DNA of 64,000 bases, taken from assembly GCA_004762155.1 (NCBI GenBank), contig SIHP01000008.1:186001-250000 (forward strand), read 5' to 3'. Made by a program: the position numbers and the translations under genes. This stretch comes from Flavobacteriaceae bacterium. Lineage in GTDB: Bacteria > Bacteroidota > Bacteroidia > Flavobacteriales > Flavobacteriaceae. Shown piece after piece: positions 1 through 8,911 of this stretch. A model generated the notes under the pieces. The model was not told the DNA's origin. It saw only the letters and a program-made list of their open reading frames with translations, and did no database searches. Numbering within the stretch: the first letter of the stretch is position 1; every line of letters begins with the position of its first letter.

Positions 1-1
1 A

Positions 2-205
2 TTAATAGGTGTTATGGATCCAAGACCGTCAAGCGAATGGTGGTTTGGTACATCACCAGAAGGTTTTGGTACTGTAGCAATGATTGTAAATGTAATCGTT
101 TCTGTTGCAGTTTCAAGGTTTACTGCTCCACCACCACAGGATGTTCAAGATATGGTTGAAAGTATTAGAATTCCGTCTGGAGCAGGTGATGCTTCAAGTC
201 ATTAA
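2..205 (+). CDS. Sodium/solute symporter, C-terminal end (partial)
   Basis: The reading frame is open from the window edge, so this is only the last 67 or so codons of a gene that begins upstream. It shows one hydrophobic segment (VAMIVNVIVSVAVSRF), then a short polar tail with a 'TAPPPQDVQDMVE' stretch. That layout is typical of the C-terminus of SSS-family sodium/solute symporters of the acetate-permease type. The family assignment is by recognition and context: a small membrane protein, a symporter-fused kinase and acetyl-CoA synthetase follow. It would sit in the inner membrane and import a carboxylate with sodium. The substrate (acetate) is inferred from the neighbours only. Confidence 0.7.
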   Translation, partial: LIGVMDPRPSSEWWFGTSPEGFGTVAMIVNVIVSVAVSRFTAPPPQDVQDMVESIRIPSGAGDASSH

Positions 206-336
206 AAAGAGTGTATATAGTTAATTTCAAATATCAATTACCTTAATTAAAGGGTCAGTGTTGCTTTTGCAATGCTGATCCTTATCTTAGTAAAATATAA
301 CGGTTTTAAAATAGTGTTATTAATATCATTTAATTT

Positions 337-531
337 ATGAAAAAACGACATGAACAAAAGTTAGTAGTATTGTCTTTTTCTTTGATGTTTATTTTTAGTT
401 TACCTTTTGTGCTTGTCTTTAATCATGAAGGAGAAATTTTAGGAATTCCAATATTTTACTTTTCGGTTTTCTTAGTCTGGCTATTGTCAATAATTATATC
501 TTGTATCATCCTAACAAGATATTATGAGTAA
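337..531 (+). CDS. Small two-helix membrane protein
   Basis: This 64-residue protein is almost entirely two hydrophobic helices (about residues 8-29 and 35-60) joined by a polar 'NHEGEILGIP' turn. Its place between a symporter and a symporter-fused kinase matches the small subunits or companion proteins often encoded beside SSS transporters. Its stop overlaps the start of the kinase gene by 8 bases, so translation of the two is probably coupled. No catalytic motif is present. The role is inferred as a transporter or sensor accessory protein; the reading frame itself is convincing. Confidence 0.7.
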   Translation: MKKRHEQKLVVLSFSLMFIFSLPFVLVFNHEGEILGIPIFYFSVFLVWLLSIIISCIILTRYYE

Positions 532-3211
532 TTATACCTTGTTTTTAATTATTGTAATTTACTTGTGTGTTCTTTTTTATTTAGCTTTTCTTGCTGAAAA
601 GAATAAAAAAACTAAATGGGTAAATAATCCATATGTATATACTTTGTCATTAGCGGTCTATTGTTCTGCATGGACGTATTATGGAAGTATAGGTATTGCT
701 GCAAACTCAGGTATAGATTTCTTACCTATTTATTTAGGGCCAATAATTGCAGCACCTTTATGGATTGTTGTGTTGCGGAAAATTATTAGAATATCAAAAC
801 AACATAAAATTTCTTCAATTGCTGATTTTATAGCTTTAAGGTATGGTAAAAGTAGGTTTTTAGGAGCCTTGGTAACTGTTATTTGCTTATTTGGTACTAT
901 TCCTTATATATCATTGCAATTAAAAGCGGTTTCTGAAACATTTGAAATTATGACAACAGAAACTGGAAATAGTTCTACAAAAATTTTAGCTGATTCTGCT
1001 TTTTATGTAGCATTATTGTTAGCTGTTTTTGCAAGTTTTTTTGGTACTCAAAAAACAGATGCATCAGAAAAGCATAGTGGTATTGTTGCTTCAGTAGCAT
1101 TTGAATCGGTTTTGAAATTAGTGTTTTTTTTAATTATAGGTATTTATATAACTTTTTTCTTGTTTGATGGAACGTCGGATATTTATAGTAAAATTTCAAA
1201 AGAGAGTAATTTTAAAAAGCTAATTACTTTAAACGGTATTGAAGATGGTTTCAGTTGGGTATTTATGATCTCTGTATCTTTTATGGCTATTTTTTTATTG
1301 CCAAGACAGTTTCAAGTTTCTGTATTAGAGAATAACAGGGAAAAGCATTTAAAGAAAGCAATCTGGTTGTTCCCTTTGTATTTATTGATCTTTAATTTTT
1401 TTGTGATTTTTATTGCTTGGGCAGGTAAGCTTACATTTGGAAATTCTGTTAATGCTGAATATTATACTCTATTATTGCCATTACAAAATGATAATTCTTT
1501 TTTAGCAACATTAGTTTTTTTAGGTGGTTTTTCTGCTGTAATATCTATGGTAATAGTATCTACTTTGGCTTTGTCTACTATGGTGAGTAATAATCTAATT
1601 ATACCTTATGGTTTTTTAGATAAGTTTATCCAGAATCAGCCAGAGCGTAATTCAAAATATATTAAAAACATTAGGCGTATTTCAATTTTTACAATTATTA
1701 TTAGCGCCTATTTTTTTTATAATTCATTTTCAAGAGAGTTGTCATTATATTCAATAGGTTTAATTTCTTTTGTAGTAATTGCTCAGTTAGCACCCTCTTT
1801 TTTTATTGGTTTATTTTGGAATAGAGGTTCATCAAAAGGTACAATTATAGGTTTAATAATTGGTGTTAGTATTGTTTTTTATACGTTAATATTACCATTT
1901 ACATTACAAGTCTATACTGGTACTGATGATTTTGTTCAATATGGATTTATGGGGATTGAAGTTTTAAAACCTTACGCTTTATTTGATGTTGATTTTATGA
2001 GTCCGCCAGCTCATGCTTTTTTTTGGAGTTTGTCTATAAATATCCTGTGTTATTTTGTATTCTCTTTAATTTCTAAAGGAAATTACAGAGAACGTAATTA
2101 TGCTGAAATGTTTGTAGATAGTAAAAACTTTTCATCATTACAAGATAATGCATTGGTATGGAAAGGTGAGGCTTATGTTGCAGATATAAAAAATGTTTTG
2201 GTACGATTTTTAGGAGAAAAAAGAGCCTCAAGAGCATTGAAAATATTTTTCATGAAATATAAATTATCACCGGATACTCAATTGGCAGATGCAAGGTTAA
2301 TAAATTTTTCAGAAAAACTACTTACAGGAAGTATAGGTAGTTCATCAGCAAAGATATTAATTGCTAGTGTTGTAAAAGAAGAAGAAATTAGTTTGGTTGA
2401 GGTGTTAAAAATTTTAGAAGAATCTAAAGAAAATATAGTTAGTAATAAGGTGTTAACAGAAAAATCTAATGAGTTGTCACAATTGTCATCACAATTAAAA
2501 GATGTAAATAAGGCATTAGTTGTAAAGGATAAACAAAAAGATGAATTTTTAGATACTGTAGCACACGAATTAAAGACGCCAATAACAGGGATTAGAGCAG
2601 CAACAGAATTATTAAAAGATGATGAAGATATGCCTAAAGACATTAAAGATCAGTTTTTAAATAATATTATTCAAGATTCTGATCGTTTGGCAAGGTTAAT
2701 TAATAATATTCTTGATTTTGAAAAACTAGAAATGGGGCGTTTAGATTTAGATTTAAGATACCAGAGTATTCAAACAACAATCGCTACATCAATAGAAAGA
2801 ATTAAGCACCTGGCTAATAAAAAGGAAATAAGAATTATAAATAATAACGTGCATGATTTTAAGTTGGTATTTGATGAAGATAGAATTATTCAAGTTTTAA
2901 CAAACCTTTTATCTAATGCAATTAAGTTTTGTGATGAGAAAACAGGCGAAATTATTGTAGATTATAGATTAGGGAATGGGGTTATAGAAGTGACCGTAAA
3001 TGATAATGGAAAAGGAATTCCAAAAGAAGATTATGAATACATTTTTGATAAGTTTTACCAATCCAAACATCAAAACACAATAAAGCCTCAAGGTAGTGGA
3101 TTAGGCTTGGCAATTACTAAAAATATAATAGAAAAACATGGAGGAGAAATTTGGGCAAAAAAAGAAGTGAAAAAAGGAGCAATGCTTGTTTTTACGTTAC
3201 CTTTTAAGTAA
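524..3211 (+). CDS. Symporter-fused histidine kinase (CrbS/CbrA-like)
   Basis: The 895-residue protein has roughly thirteen membrane helices in residues 1-520 that resemble an SSS sodium/solute symporter. A linker and coiled coil (about 620-665) follow, then a full kinase core. The phospho-acceptor is His681 in 'VAHELKTP'; the ATPase domain shows the N box 'NLLSNAIKF', the G1 box 'DNGKGIP' and the G2 box 'GSGLGLAI'. This matches the CbrA/CrbS class, in which a transporter-like domain senses a carboxylate; in Vibrio, CrbS/CrbR controls acetyl-CoA synthetase. The single-domain response regulator lies 25 bases downstream and acs follows, so acetate sensing is a reasonable inference. The actual ligand is not shown by the sequence. 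Confidence 0.9.
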   Translation: MSNYTLFLIIVIYLCVLFYLAFLAEKNKKTKWVNNPYVYTLSLAVYCSAWTYYGSIGIAANSGIDFLPIYLGPIIAAPLWIVVLRKIIRISKQHKISSIADFIALRYGKSRFLGALVTVICLFGTIPYISLQLKAVSETFEIMTTETGNSSTKILADSAFYVALLLAVFASFFGTQKTDASEKHSGIVASVAFESVLKLVFFLIIGIYITFFLFDGTSDIYSKISKESNFKKLITLNGIEDGFSWVFMISVSFMAIFLLPRQFQVSVLENNREKHLKKAIWLFPLYLLIFNFFVIFIAWAGKLTFGNSVNAEYYTLLLPLQNDNSFLATLVFLGGFSAVISMVIVSTLALSTMVSNNLIIPYGFLDKFIQNQPERNSKYIKNIRRISIFTIIISAYFFYNSFSRELSLYSIGLISFVVIAQLAPSFFIGLFWNRGSSKGTIIGLIIGVSIVFYTLILPFTLQVYTGTDDFVQYGFMGIEVLKPYALFDVDFMSPPAHAFFWSLSINILCYFVFSLISKGNYRERNYAEMFVDSKNFSSLQDNALVWKGEAYVADIKNVLVRFLGEKRASRALKIFFMKYKLSPDTQLADARLINFSEKLLTGSIGSSSAKILIASVVKEEEISLVEVLKILEESKENIVSNKVLTEKSNELSQLSSQLKDVNKALVVKDKQKDEFLDTVAHELKTPITGIRAATELLKDDEDMPKDIKDQFLNNIIQDSDRLARLINNILDFEKLEMGRLDLDLRYQSIQTTIATSIERIKHLANKKEIRIINNNVHDFKLVFDEDRIIQVLTNLLSNAIKFCDEKTGEIIVDYRLGNGVIEVTVNDNGKGIPKEDYEYIFDKFYQSKHQNTIKPQGSGLGLAITKNIIEKHGGEIWAKKEVKKGAMLVFTLPFK

Positions 3212-3236
3212 ATTGTACACACAATAATGATAGTGT

Positions 3237-3602
3237 ATGAAAAAGAAAATATTAATTGTTGATGATGAGCCAAATATTGTAATGTCTTTAGAGTATGCAT
3301 TTAAAAAACAAGGTTTTGATGTCTTTATAGCAAGAGACGGAAGTGAGGCTTTAGAAATATTAAAAGATCATATACCCAATGTTGTTTTGTTGGATATTAT
3401 GATGCCAAATATAGATGGGTACCAAACCTTAAAAAACATTAAAGATATTGCTGTTTTAAAAAACACAAAAGTTGTGTTTTTAACAGCTAAAAATAAAGTT
3501 TCAGATGTTGAAAAAGGCCTGCAACTAGGAGCTGATAAATATTTAACAAAGCCTTTTTCAGTAAAAAAAATAGTTTCAGAGATATTGGAACTTATGGCTT
3601 AA
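3237..3602 (+). CDS. Single-domain response regulator
   Basis: The whole 121-residue protein is a receiver domain. The acidic pair Asp9/Asp10, phospho-acceptor Asp53 in 'VVLLDIMMP', the Thr in 'VVFLTAK' and the Lys in 'YLTKPF' are all present. There is no DNA-binding or output domain, so it must act through protein contacts or as a phosphate relay. It starts 25 bases after the symporter-fused kinase and is surely its partner. Vibrio CrbR carries a LuxR-type output domain, so this branch is wired differently if it controls the downstream acs gene. Confidence 0.93.
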   Translation: MKKKILIVDDEPNIVMSLEYAFKKQGFDVFIARDGSEALEILKDHIPNVVLLDIMMPNIDGYQTLKNIKDIAVLKNTKVVFLTAKNKVSDVEKGLQLGADKYLTKPFSVKKIVSEILELMA

Positions 3603-3676
3603 AAAAGTTCTTTTAAGTATTTTTTAAATATTGGTATTGTGTGCAAACAAACAATGTTTAATTAAAAACAAAAGAC

Positions 3677-3895
3677 ATGAAATTTCGTATTAGTCCGCTT
3701 GTTTCTGATATAATAATAAGCGTTTATGTAATTGTAACTTTATATCTCCGATTTAAATATGAAAATCAATCCAATATAACTATTGCTAACTCATTAGTTA
3801 TAGGAGTTTGCTTTTTTGTTATTCTTTGGTCGCTTATAAAATTAAAAATTCTTAACCCCAATTGGTTTGGGTTATTTAACTCAAAAAAAATATAA
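3677..3895 (+). CDS. Small membrane protein of unknown function
   Basis: This 72-residue protein has two hydrophobic segments (about residues 8-24 and 36-54) and a short basic tail ending in 'LFNSKKI'. I do not recognise a family. It lies between the response regulator and acetyl-CoA synthetase on the same strand, about 75 bases after the former and 111 bases before the latter, so it may belong to the acetate module. The ATG at 3677 is preceded by an A-rich stretch typical of starts in this genome. An overlapping minus-strand frame is longer but has no comparable features. Confidence 0.6.
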   Translation: MKFRISPLVSDIIISVYVIVTLYLRFKYENQSNITIANSLVIGVCFFVILWSLIKLKILNPNWFGLFNSKKI

Positions 3896-4006
3896 TAATT
3901 AATATAAAAAACATACAATGTATGTAATAATCTGTTGCTGAAATTAATAATCTTAAAAAGGTTGCAGCAATAAGTTTTATATTTAAAATCTTTAAAAACT
4001 AACACA

Positions 4007-5914
4007 ATGAGTAACTATCATATAAAACATTTAGAAGAATATTATCAGGTTTATCGTAAATCGGTTAGAAACCCAGAAGTTTTTTGGGAAGAAATTGCTG
4101 AAGAACACTTTATTTGGCGAAAAAAATGGAACAATGTTTTAAGTTGGGATTTTTCTAAACCTGAAGTAAAATGGTTTGAGGGAGCAAAATTAAATATTAC
4201 AGAAAACTGTATTGATAGACATTTATATACTAGAGGAAATAAAACAGCTATTATTTTTGAGCCCAACAGTCCAGATGAAGAAGCATTGCATATCACTTAT
4301 AATGAATTACACGAACGTGTTTGTAGGTTTGCAAACGTATTAAAAGAACAAGGAGTTGGTAAAGGAGATAGAGTTTGTATTTATTTACCAATGATTCCTG
4401 AATTAGCAGTTGCTGTTTTAGCATGTGCAAGAATAGGAGCCATACATTCTGTAGTATTTGCAGGATTTTCATCTATAGCGTTATCAACAAGAATTAATGA
4501 TTCGGATTGTAAAATGGTAATTACTAGTGATGGTTCTTATCGTGGTGCAAAAACAATAGATTTAAAAGGAATTGTAGATGATGCTTTAGAGGATTGCGAT
4601 TGCGTTGAAACTGTTTTGGTTGCAAAACGTATCAATTCAGATGTCAACATGAAAGAAGGAAGAGATAAATGGTTACAACCGTTATTAGATGAAGCTTTAA
4701 ATAAATGTATTCCTGAAATAATGGATGCAGAAGATCCATTATTTATCTTATATACTTCTGGTTCTACAGGAAAACCAAAAGGAATGGTGCATAGTACAGC
4801 TGGTTATATGGTGTATACTGCATACACGTTTAAAAACGTTTTTCAGTATACAGAAAAAGATGTGTATTGGTGTACTGCAGATATTGGTTGGATTACCGGA
4901 CATAGTTATATTGTTTACGGACCTTTGTGTAATGGAGCAACAACAGTACTATTTGAAGGTGTGCCAAGTTATCCTGATTTTGGTCGTTTTTGGGATATTG
5001 TTCAAAAGCATAAAGTGAATCAGTTTTATACAGCTCCAACAGCAATTAGAGCATTAGCAAAAGAAGGAATATCGCATTTAGAAAAGTATGATTTATCATC
5101 GATAAAAGTTTTAGGTACAGTTGGGGAACCTATTAATGAAGAAGCTTGGCATTGGTATGATGATAATGTAGGAAAGAAAAAAGCACCAATTGTAGATACT
5201 TGGTGGCAAACAGAAACAGGTGGAATTATGATAACTCCTATTGCTTTTGCAACACCAACAAAACCAACCTATGCAACATTACCATTTATAGGAATTCAAC
5301 CAGCGTTAATGGATGAAAATGGAAAAGAGATAAAAGGAAATCAAGTAGATGGACGATTGTGTATTAAATTTCCTTGGCCGAGTATGGCAAGAACTATTTG
5401 GGGAAATCATCAACGTTATAAGGAAACTTATTTTTCTGCATATGAAAATAAATATTTTACAGGAGATGGAGCTTTACGTGACGAAGTTGGTTATTATAGA
5501 ATAACAGGTAGAGTAGATGATGTTATAATTGTTTCTGGTCATAATTTAGGAACAGCTCCAATTGAAGATGCAATTAATGAGCATCAAGCAGTAGCAGAAA
5601 GTGCTATTGTTGGTTTTCCGCATGATATTAAAGGAAATGCATTGTATGGTTATGTAACTTTAAAAGAAACTGGAGAAAGTAGAAATCAAGATAATTTAAG
5701 AAAAGAAATCAATCAAATTATAACAGAACAAATTGGCCCAATAGCAAAGTTGGATAAAATTCAGTTTACAAATGGTTTGCCAAAAACAAGAAGTGGAAAA
5801 ATAATGCGACGTATTTTGCGTAAAATAGCAGGTAAAGATACCAGTAACTTAGGTGATACAAGTACGTTACTTAATCCGGAATGTGTGCAGGAGATTATTG
5901 ATAATGCATTGTAA
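4007..5914 (+). CDS. acs: Acetyl-CoA synthetase (AMP-forming)
   Basis: This enzyme activates acetate with ATP and CoA through acetyl-AMP, in the cytoplasm. The 635-residue length is normal for the family. Diagnostic sites are the P-loop-like 'YTSGSTGKPKGMVHS' (about residues 249-263), the 'WWQTETGG' core, the 'GRVDDVIIVSGH' hinge and the C-terminal 'KTRSGKIMRR', whose Lys is the usual acetylation and catalytic site. The N-terminal acetyl-CoA synthetase domain is also present. The upstream symporter, symporter-fused kinase and response regulator suggest that the gene is switched on when acetate is sensed. Confidence 0.97.
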   Translation: MSNYHIKHLEEYYQVYRKSVRNPEVFWEEIAEEHFIWRKKWNNVLSWDFSKPEVKWFEGAKLNITENCIDRHLYTRGNKTAIIFEPNSPDEEALHITYNELHERVCRFANVLKEQGVGKGDRVCIYLPMIPELAVAVLACARIGAIHSVVFAGFSSIALSTRINDSDCKMVITSDGSYRGAKTIDLKGIVDDALEDCDCVETVLVAKRINSDVNMKEGRDKWLQPLLDEALNKCIPEIMDAEDPLFILYTSGSTGKPKGMVHSTAGYMVYTAYTFKNVFQYTEKDVYWCTADIGWITGHSYIVYGPLCNGATTVLFEGVPSYPDFGRFWDIVQKHKVNQFYTAPTAIRALAKEGISHLEKYDLSSIKVLGTVGEPINEEAWHWYDDNVGKKKAPIVDTWWQTETGGIMITPIAFATPTKPTYATLPFIGIQPALMDENGKEIKGNQVDGRLCIKFPWPSMARTIWGNHQRYKETYFSAYENKYFTGDGALRDEVGYYRITGRVDDVIIVSGHNLGTAPIEDAINEHQAVAESAIVGFPHDIKGNALYGYVTLKETGESRNQDNLRKEINQIITEQIGPIAKLDKIQFTNGLPKTRSGKIMRRILRKIAGKDTSNLGDTSTLLNPECVQEIIDNAL

Positions 5915-5944
5915 AAAATAAAAATGAAAAGTAATTGTAAAAAA

Positions 5945-5977
5945 TTGCTTTTCATTTAAAAAAAGGTTGTAAATTTG
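5945..5977 (+). promoter_or_regulatory. Promoter of the initiator tRNA
   Basis: A Bacteroidetes-type -7 box 'TAAATTTG' lies at 5970-5977 and a TTG of the -33 box at 5945-5947, 22 bases apart. Transcription would begin about 5984, a few bases before the mature tRNA end at 5988. The tight fit to the tRNA makes this the clearest promoter in the window. Confidence 0.65.
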
Positions 5978-5987
5978 CAATCCAAAT

Positions 5988-6060
<73 letters not shown>

Positions 6061-6068
6061 CTAGAAAA

Positions 6069-6098
6069 AAGAGAACCATATACGGTTCTCTTTTTTTG
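6069..6098 (+). terminator. Intrinsic terminator after the tRNA
   Basis: The stem 'agagaacc'/'ggttctct' with a six-base loop is followed by a run of seven T. It starts 9 bases after the tRNA end and is a textbook terminator for it. Confidence 0.85.
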
Positions 6099-6169
6099 TT
6101 TTATTTTTTTGCAAACTTCTTTATAATAAAACGTTTTATTTTTAGTTTTTTAACATAAAACAAACTAAA

Positions 6170-7813
6170 ATGATACTAAATTTAAAAAAATCGATTTTAT
6201 TAATGATAGGCCTTTTTTATATAACCTACTCATTTACTCAAACAGACACAGAATATGATATTAATCCAGGAGGAAAAAGCTGGGGAGATAGTTATCAAGC
6301 TAATGGCTTATGCTGGTGTGATTCTACTTATGATCATGGATTAAATGATGTAAATGTTACATCATTTATGATAAATGGTATAAAAAGAAATATAAAAGAT
6401 ATTTGTGATGAATTAAAAAAGCATCCTTTAGTACGTGATTATCAAGACGGAGATTCTGTATATAATGATATTCAATGTGGAAATGGACCAGCAAATTCTG
6501 ATAGCAAGAATGATGAAACATATTGTCCTGGTATTGTTACTGATGGCAATTCTGGATGTACTATTACTGGCCCAACTTGGGATCTTACTTGGTTAGCTTC
6601 TAGACCAATCTTTGGTGGTAATGGAGATTTAATAACGAATCAAATTTTAGATAATGGTAATTATTATATTGAAACACCTTATTTAAATGAGCGATTGCAT
6701 TCTGATTATGGAATGAGTTACAATGCTAAAATGGAAGTTGACAATACAGATGGTAATAGTCAAATTTGGAATTTTATTCATTTAGGAGATAATATATATA
6801 GCATAAGAAATGAAACTAACTACAGGTATTTAGAAGTTAATAACGCTAGCTGTTCTGACGCTGGTAATGTTGGAACATGGTTTCGCAATGAGAATGAGCA
6901 TCAAAAATGGAAAATAGTTGCTAATGGATCTAATTATAGCTTGTTGCCATTGCATTGTCAAACTAAGGCATTAGATAGAAGCCAAGGTGTTTCTGGAGCT
7001 GAAGCTGTAATTTATGATTATGCAACGTCAAATGATAATCAAAAATGGAACCTTGTTTCTGTTGAAGATGTAATTGTTCCTCCTTCAGAAAATATAGTTA
7101 CTATTATGGCAGAAACGATAAGTAATTACGTGTCATTTGATAGTGAATACCCAAATTATGTTAGCGCAGATAATAGTTCAACGAATAATACTTTTGAAAT
7201 GGAAACAAATGCAGATGGTACTGTGAGTTTTAAAAGTAGTACAGGAAAATATATCTCTAGTGAAAATAGTAGTTCATATGTTACCTGTAATAGAGCTACA
7301 GCAACTCCAGGAACTTGGGAAAGATTTGAGTTAGAACTTTTAACAGCTCCAAACGTATACGCGATTAAGTGGAAGAATAATCAAGGTATATATACCTATT
7401 TGAGCCACGAATTTAATAGAAGTCCAATGAATTGTAATAGACCAGGTCCGGGAACTTGGGAGAGATTTGTTATAGAAACAGTAACAACACATTCTTCTGT
7501 AATTGCGAGTAAAAATGTAGCAGACTCAAAAGCGAATGTAATTTCAACTACTTTTTTTCCAAATCCTGTTACCAATAATGATGTTTTAGGAGTTCAGGTT
7601 GTTTTAAATGAATCTACAGCTGCAACTATTCAAATTTTAGATTTATCTGGAAGATTAGTTGCTGAAAAAAAATATCCTGTATTAGAATCAGGTATCAATT
7701 TTGTAACACTTTCAGAAATACAAAAAAAGGTAGCAACAACTGGTGTTTATGTTTTAAAAATAACATCTAATGAGCAAATTGTTGTTAAAAAAGTTCAGTT
7801 TAATATTTTTTAA
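6170..7813 (+). CDS. Secreted lectin-like protein with T9SS sorting tail
   Basis: The 547-residue protein begins with a signal peptide (about 1-23, 'SILLMIGLFYITYSFTQ'). Residues about 25-150 form a Cys-containing region that I cannot assign ('GLCWCDSTYDHG'). Residues about 150-298 look like a ricin-type beta-trefoil with repeated 'QIWNF', 'QKWKI' and 'QKWNL' motifs. Residues about 300-430 resemble a fascin-like trefoil with two 'GTWERF' repeats. The last 85 residues are a Por/T9SS sorting domain ('FFPNPVTNNDVLGV', 'TGVYVLKI'). It is therefore likely exported by type IX secretion and binds carbohydrate at the cell surface or outside. No catalytic domain is visible. It sits alone between two terminators. 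Confidence 0.82.
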   Translation: MILNLKKSILLMIGLFYITYSFTQTDTEYDINPGGKSWGDSYQANGLCWCDSTYDHGLNDVNVTSFMINGIKRNIKDICDELKKHPLVRDYQDGDSVYNDIQCGNGPANSDSKNDETYCPGIVTDGNSGCTITGPTWDLTWLASRPIFGGNGDLITNQILDNGNYYIETPYLNERLHSDYGMSYNAKMEVDNTDGNSQIWNFIHLGDNIYSIRNETNYRYLEVNNASCSDAGNVGTWFRNENEHQKWKIVANGSNYSLLPLHCQTKALDRSQGVSGAEAVIYDYATSNDNQKWNLVSVEDVIVPPSENIVTIMAETISNYVSFDSEYPNYVSADNSSTNNTFEMETNADGTVSFKSSTGKYISSENSSSYVTCNRATATPGTWERFELELLTAPNVYAIKWKNNQGIYTYLSHEFNRSPMNCNRPGPGTWERFVIETVTTHSSVIASKNVADSKANVISTTFFPNPVTNNDVLGVQVVLNESTAATIQILDLSGRLVAEKKYPVLESGINFVTLSEIQKKVATTGVYVLKITSNEQIVVKKVQFNIF

Positions 7814-7854
7814 AACCTTCCTTTTTAGAGGCTACTTAACACTTAAATAAAATG

Positions 7855-7888
7855 AAAAAACCAGTAATGTTATTTTTACTGGTTTTTT
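7855..7888. terminator. Bidirectional terminator between convergent genes
   Basis: An 11-base stem 'aaaaccagtaa'/'ttactggtttt' with an 8-base loop is flanked by A and T runs. It can end the lectin-like gene on the plus strand and the PorP/SprF gene on the minus strand. Confidence 0.8.
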
Positions 7889-7919
7889 CTTACAAAGATG
7901 TTTTCTATTAAAAATAGGT

Positions 7920-8858
7920 CTAATAATATTTAGGAACTATTTTTCCTTTTCTAGGCAAATCAAACAAAAGCATTATTTCATGAGATCCGTTACTATAACC
8001 AGATAAATTACCTACTGAATAATCATACGCGTAGCCTATTCTTAAATTATCATTAACAAATAAAGCAGCTACAAAACTCATAGATTCACTAAGTCTATAT
8101 GATGTTCCCAACTCTAATTTATTTTGAATAAAAACGGTTGCGGAAAGATCAAAAGAAGTTGGTAAAACACTTGAATATTTTACCAAAAAAGAAGGTTTTA
8201 ACTGTATATCATCATTAATTTCAAATACATATCCAGAGGCTATAAAAAAAGTACTGTTTTTTGATGTTTCAGTAATTAATCCTGATTCTGAGTTTAAAAA
8301 ATTAGTTTGAAGAATATTAGGAATAGATACTCCAACATAAAATTTCTCTTCATTATAATACATTCCAAATCCAAAATTAGGATAGGTTCTGTTATTTAAA
8401 TTAGCAGTAAAACTTTGCGACGAATTAAAGTTTAATAACGATTGATTTAAATTCTGAAAAGAAACTCCACCTTTTAGTCCAAAAGCTAATTTTCCACTAT
8501 AAGAAACGTCAAGAGTATAAGATATGTCAGCATATAAATGAGTTTCTTTTAACGGTCCAACTTGATCGTAAATTGCAGAAAAACCGAGTCCCATATTTTC
8601 ATGTAACCCAACAGGGGAATGAATAGATAATGTTCCTGTTTTTGGAGCACCTTCAACACCTACCCATTGTGTTCTTCCAAGCATATTAATACTTAATGCA
8701 TTTCTAGAGCCTGCATAAGCAGGGTTAACAATAGTCATATTATAAGTATACTGTGTGTATTGAGGATATTGCTGAGCATTTATGGTTTGTAATAATCCTA
8801 AATACATTACGATTATAAAATAAAAATTTCTTTTATTTTTTAGTTCTTTTATTTTCAT
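7920..8858 (-). CDS. PorP/SprF-family outer-membrane protein
   Basis: The 312-residue protein has a signal peptide ('FYFIIVMYLGLLQTINAQ') and then the family opening 'QYPQYTQYTYNMTIVNPAYAGSR'-like segment, which is nearly diagnostic of type IX secretion PorP/SprF proteins. Alternating strands through to the C-terminus fit an outer-membrane beta barrel. It begins 53 bases after the giant gene on the same strand. Such pairs (a giant gliding-type adhesin plus a dedicated PorP/SprF) are common, and the SprF partner is required for secretion or anchoring of type B C-terminal-domain cargo such as SprB. The inferred job is therefore export or attachment of the neighbouring giant protein. Confidence 0.9.
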   Translation of the reverse strand: MKIKELKNKRNFYFIIVMYLGLLQTINAQQYPQYTQYTYNMTIVNPAYAGSRNALSINMLGRTQWVGVEGAPKTGTLSIHSPVGLHENMGLGFSAIYDQVGPLKETHLYADISYTLDVSYSGKLAFGLKGGVSFQNLNQSLLNFNSSQSFTANLNNRTYPNFGFGMYYNEEKFYVGVSIPNILQTNFLNSESGLITETSKNSTFFIASGYVFEINDDIQLKPSFLVKYSSVLPTSFDLSATVFIQNKLELGTSYRLSESMSFVAALFVNDNLRIGYAYDYSVGNLSGYSNGSHEIMLLFDLPRKGKIVPKYY

Positions 8859-8911
8859 CTAAATAAATTTCTTTTAACTAAGTCTATTTTATGTTTTGCT
8901 TTTTATTTCTA

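Noticed and set aside
5922-5957. Hairpin after acs as a terminator
   Set aside because: The stem is long but followed by A and not T on the plus strand, and it overlaps the tRNA promoter; not convincing as a terminator.
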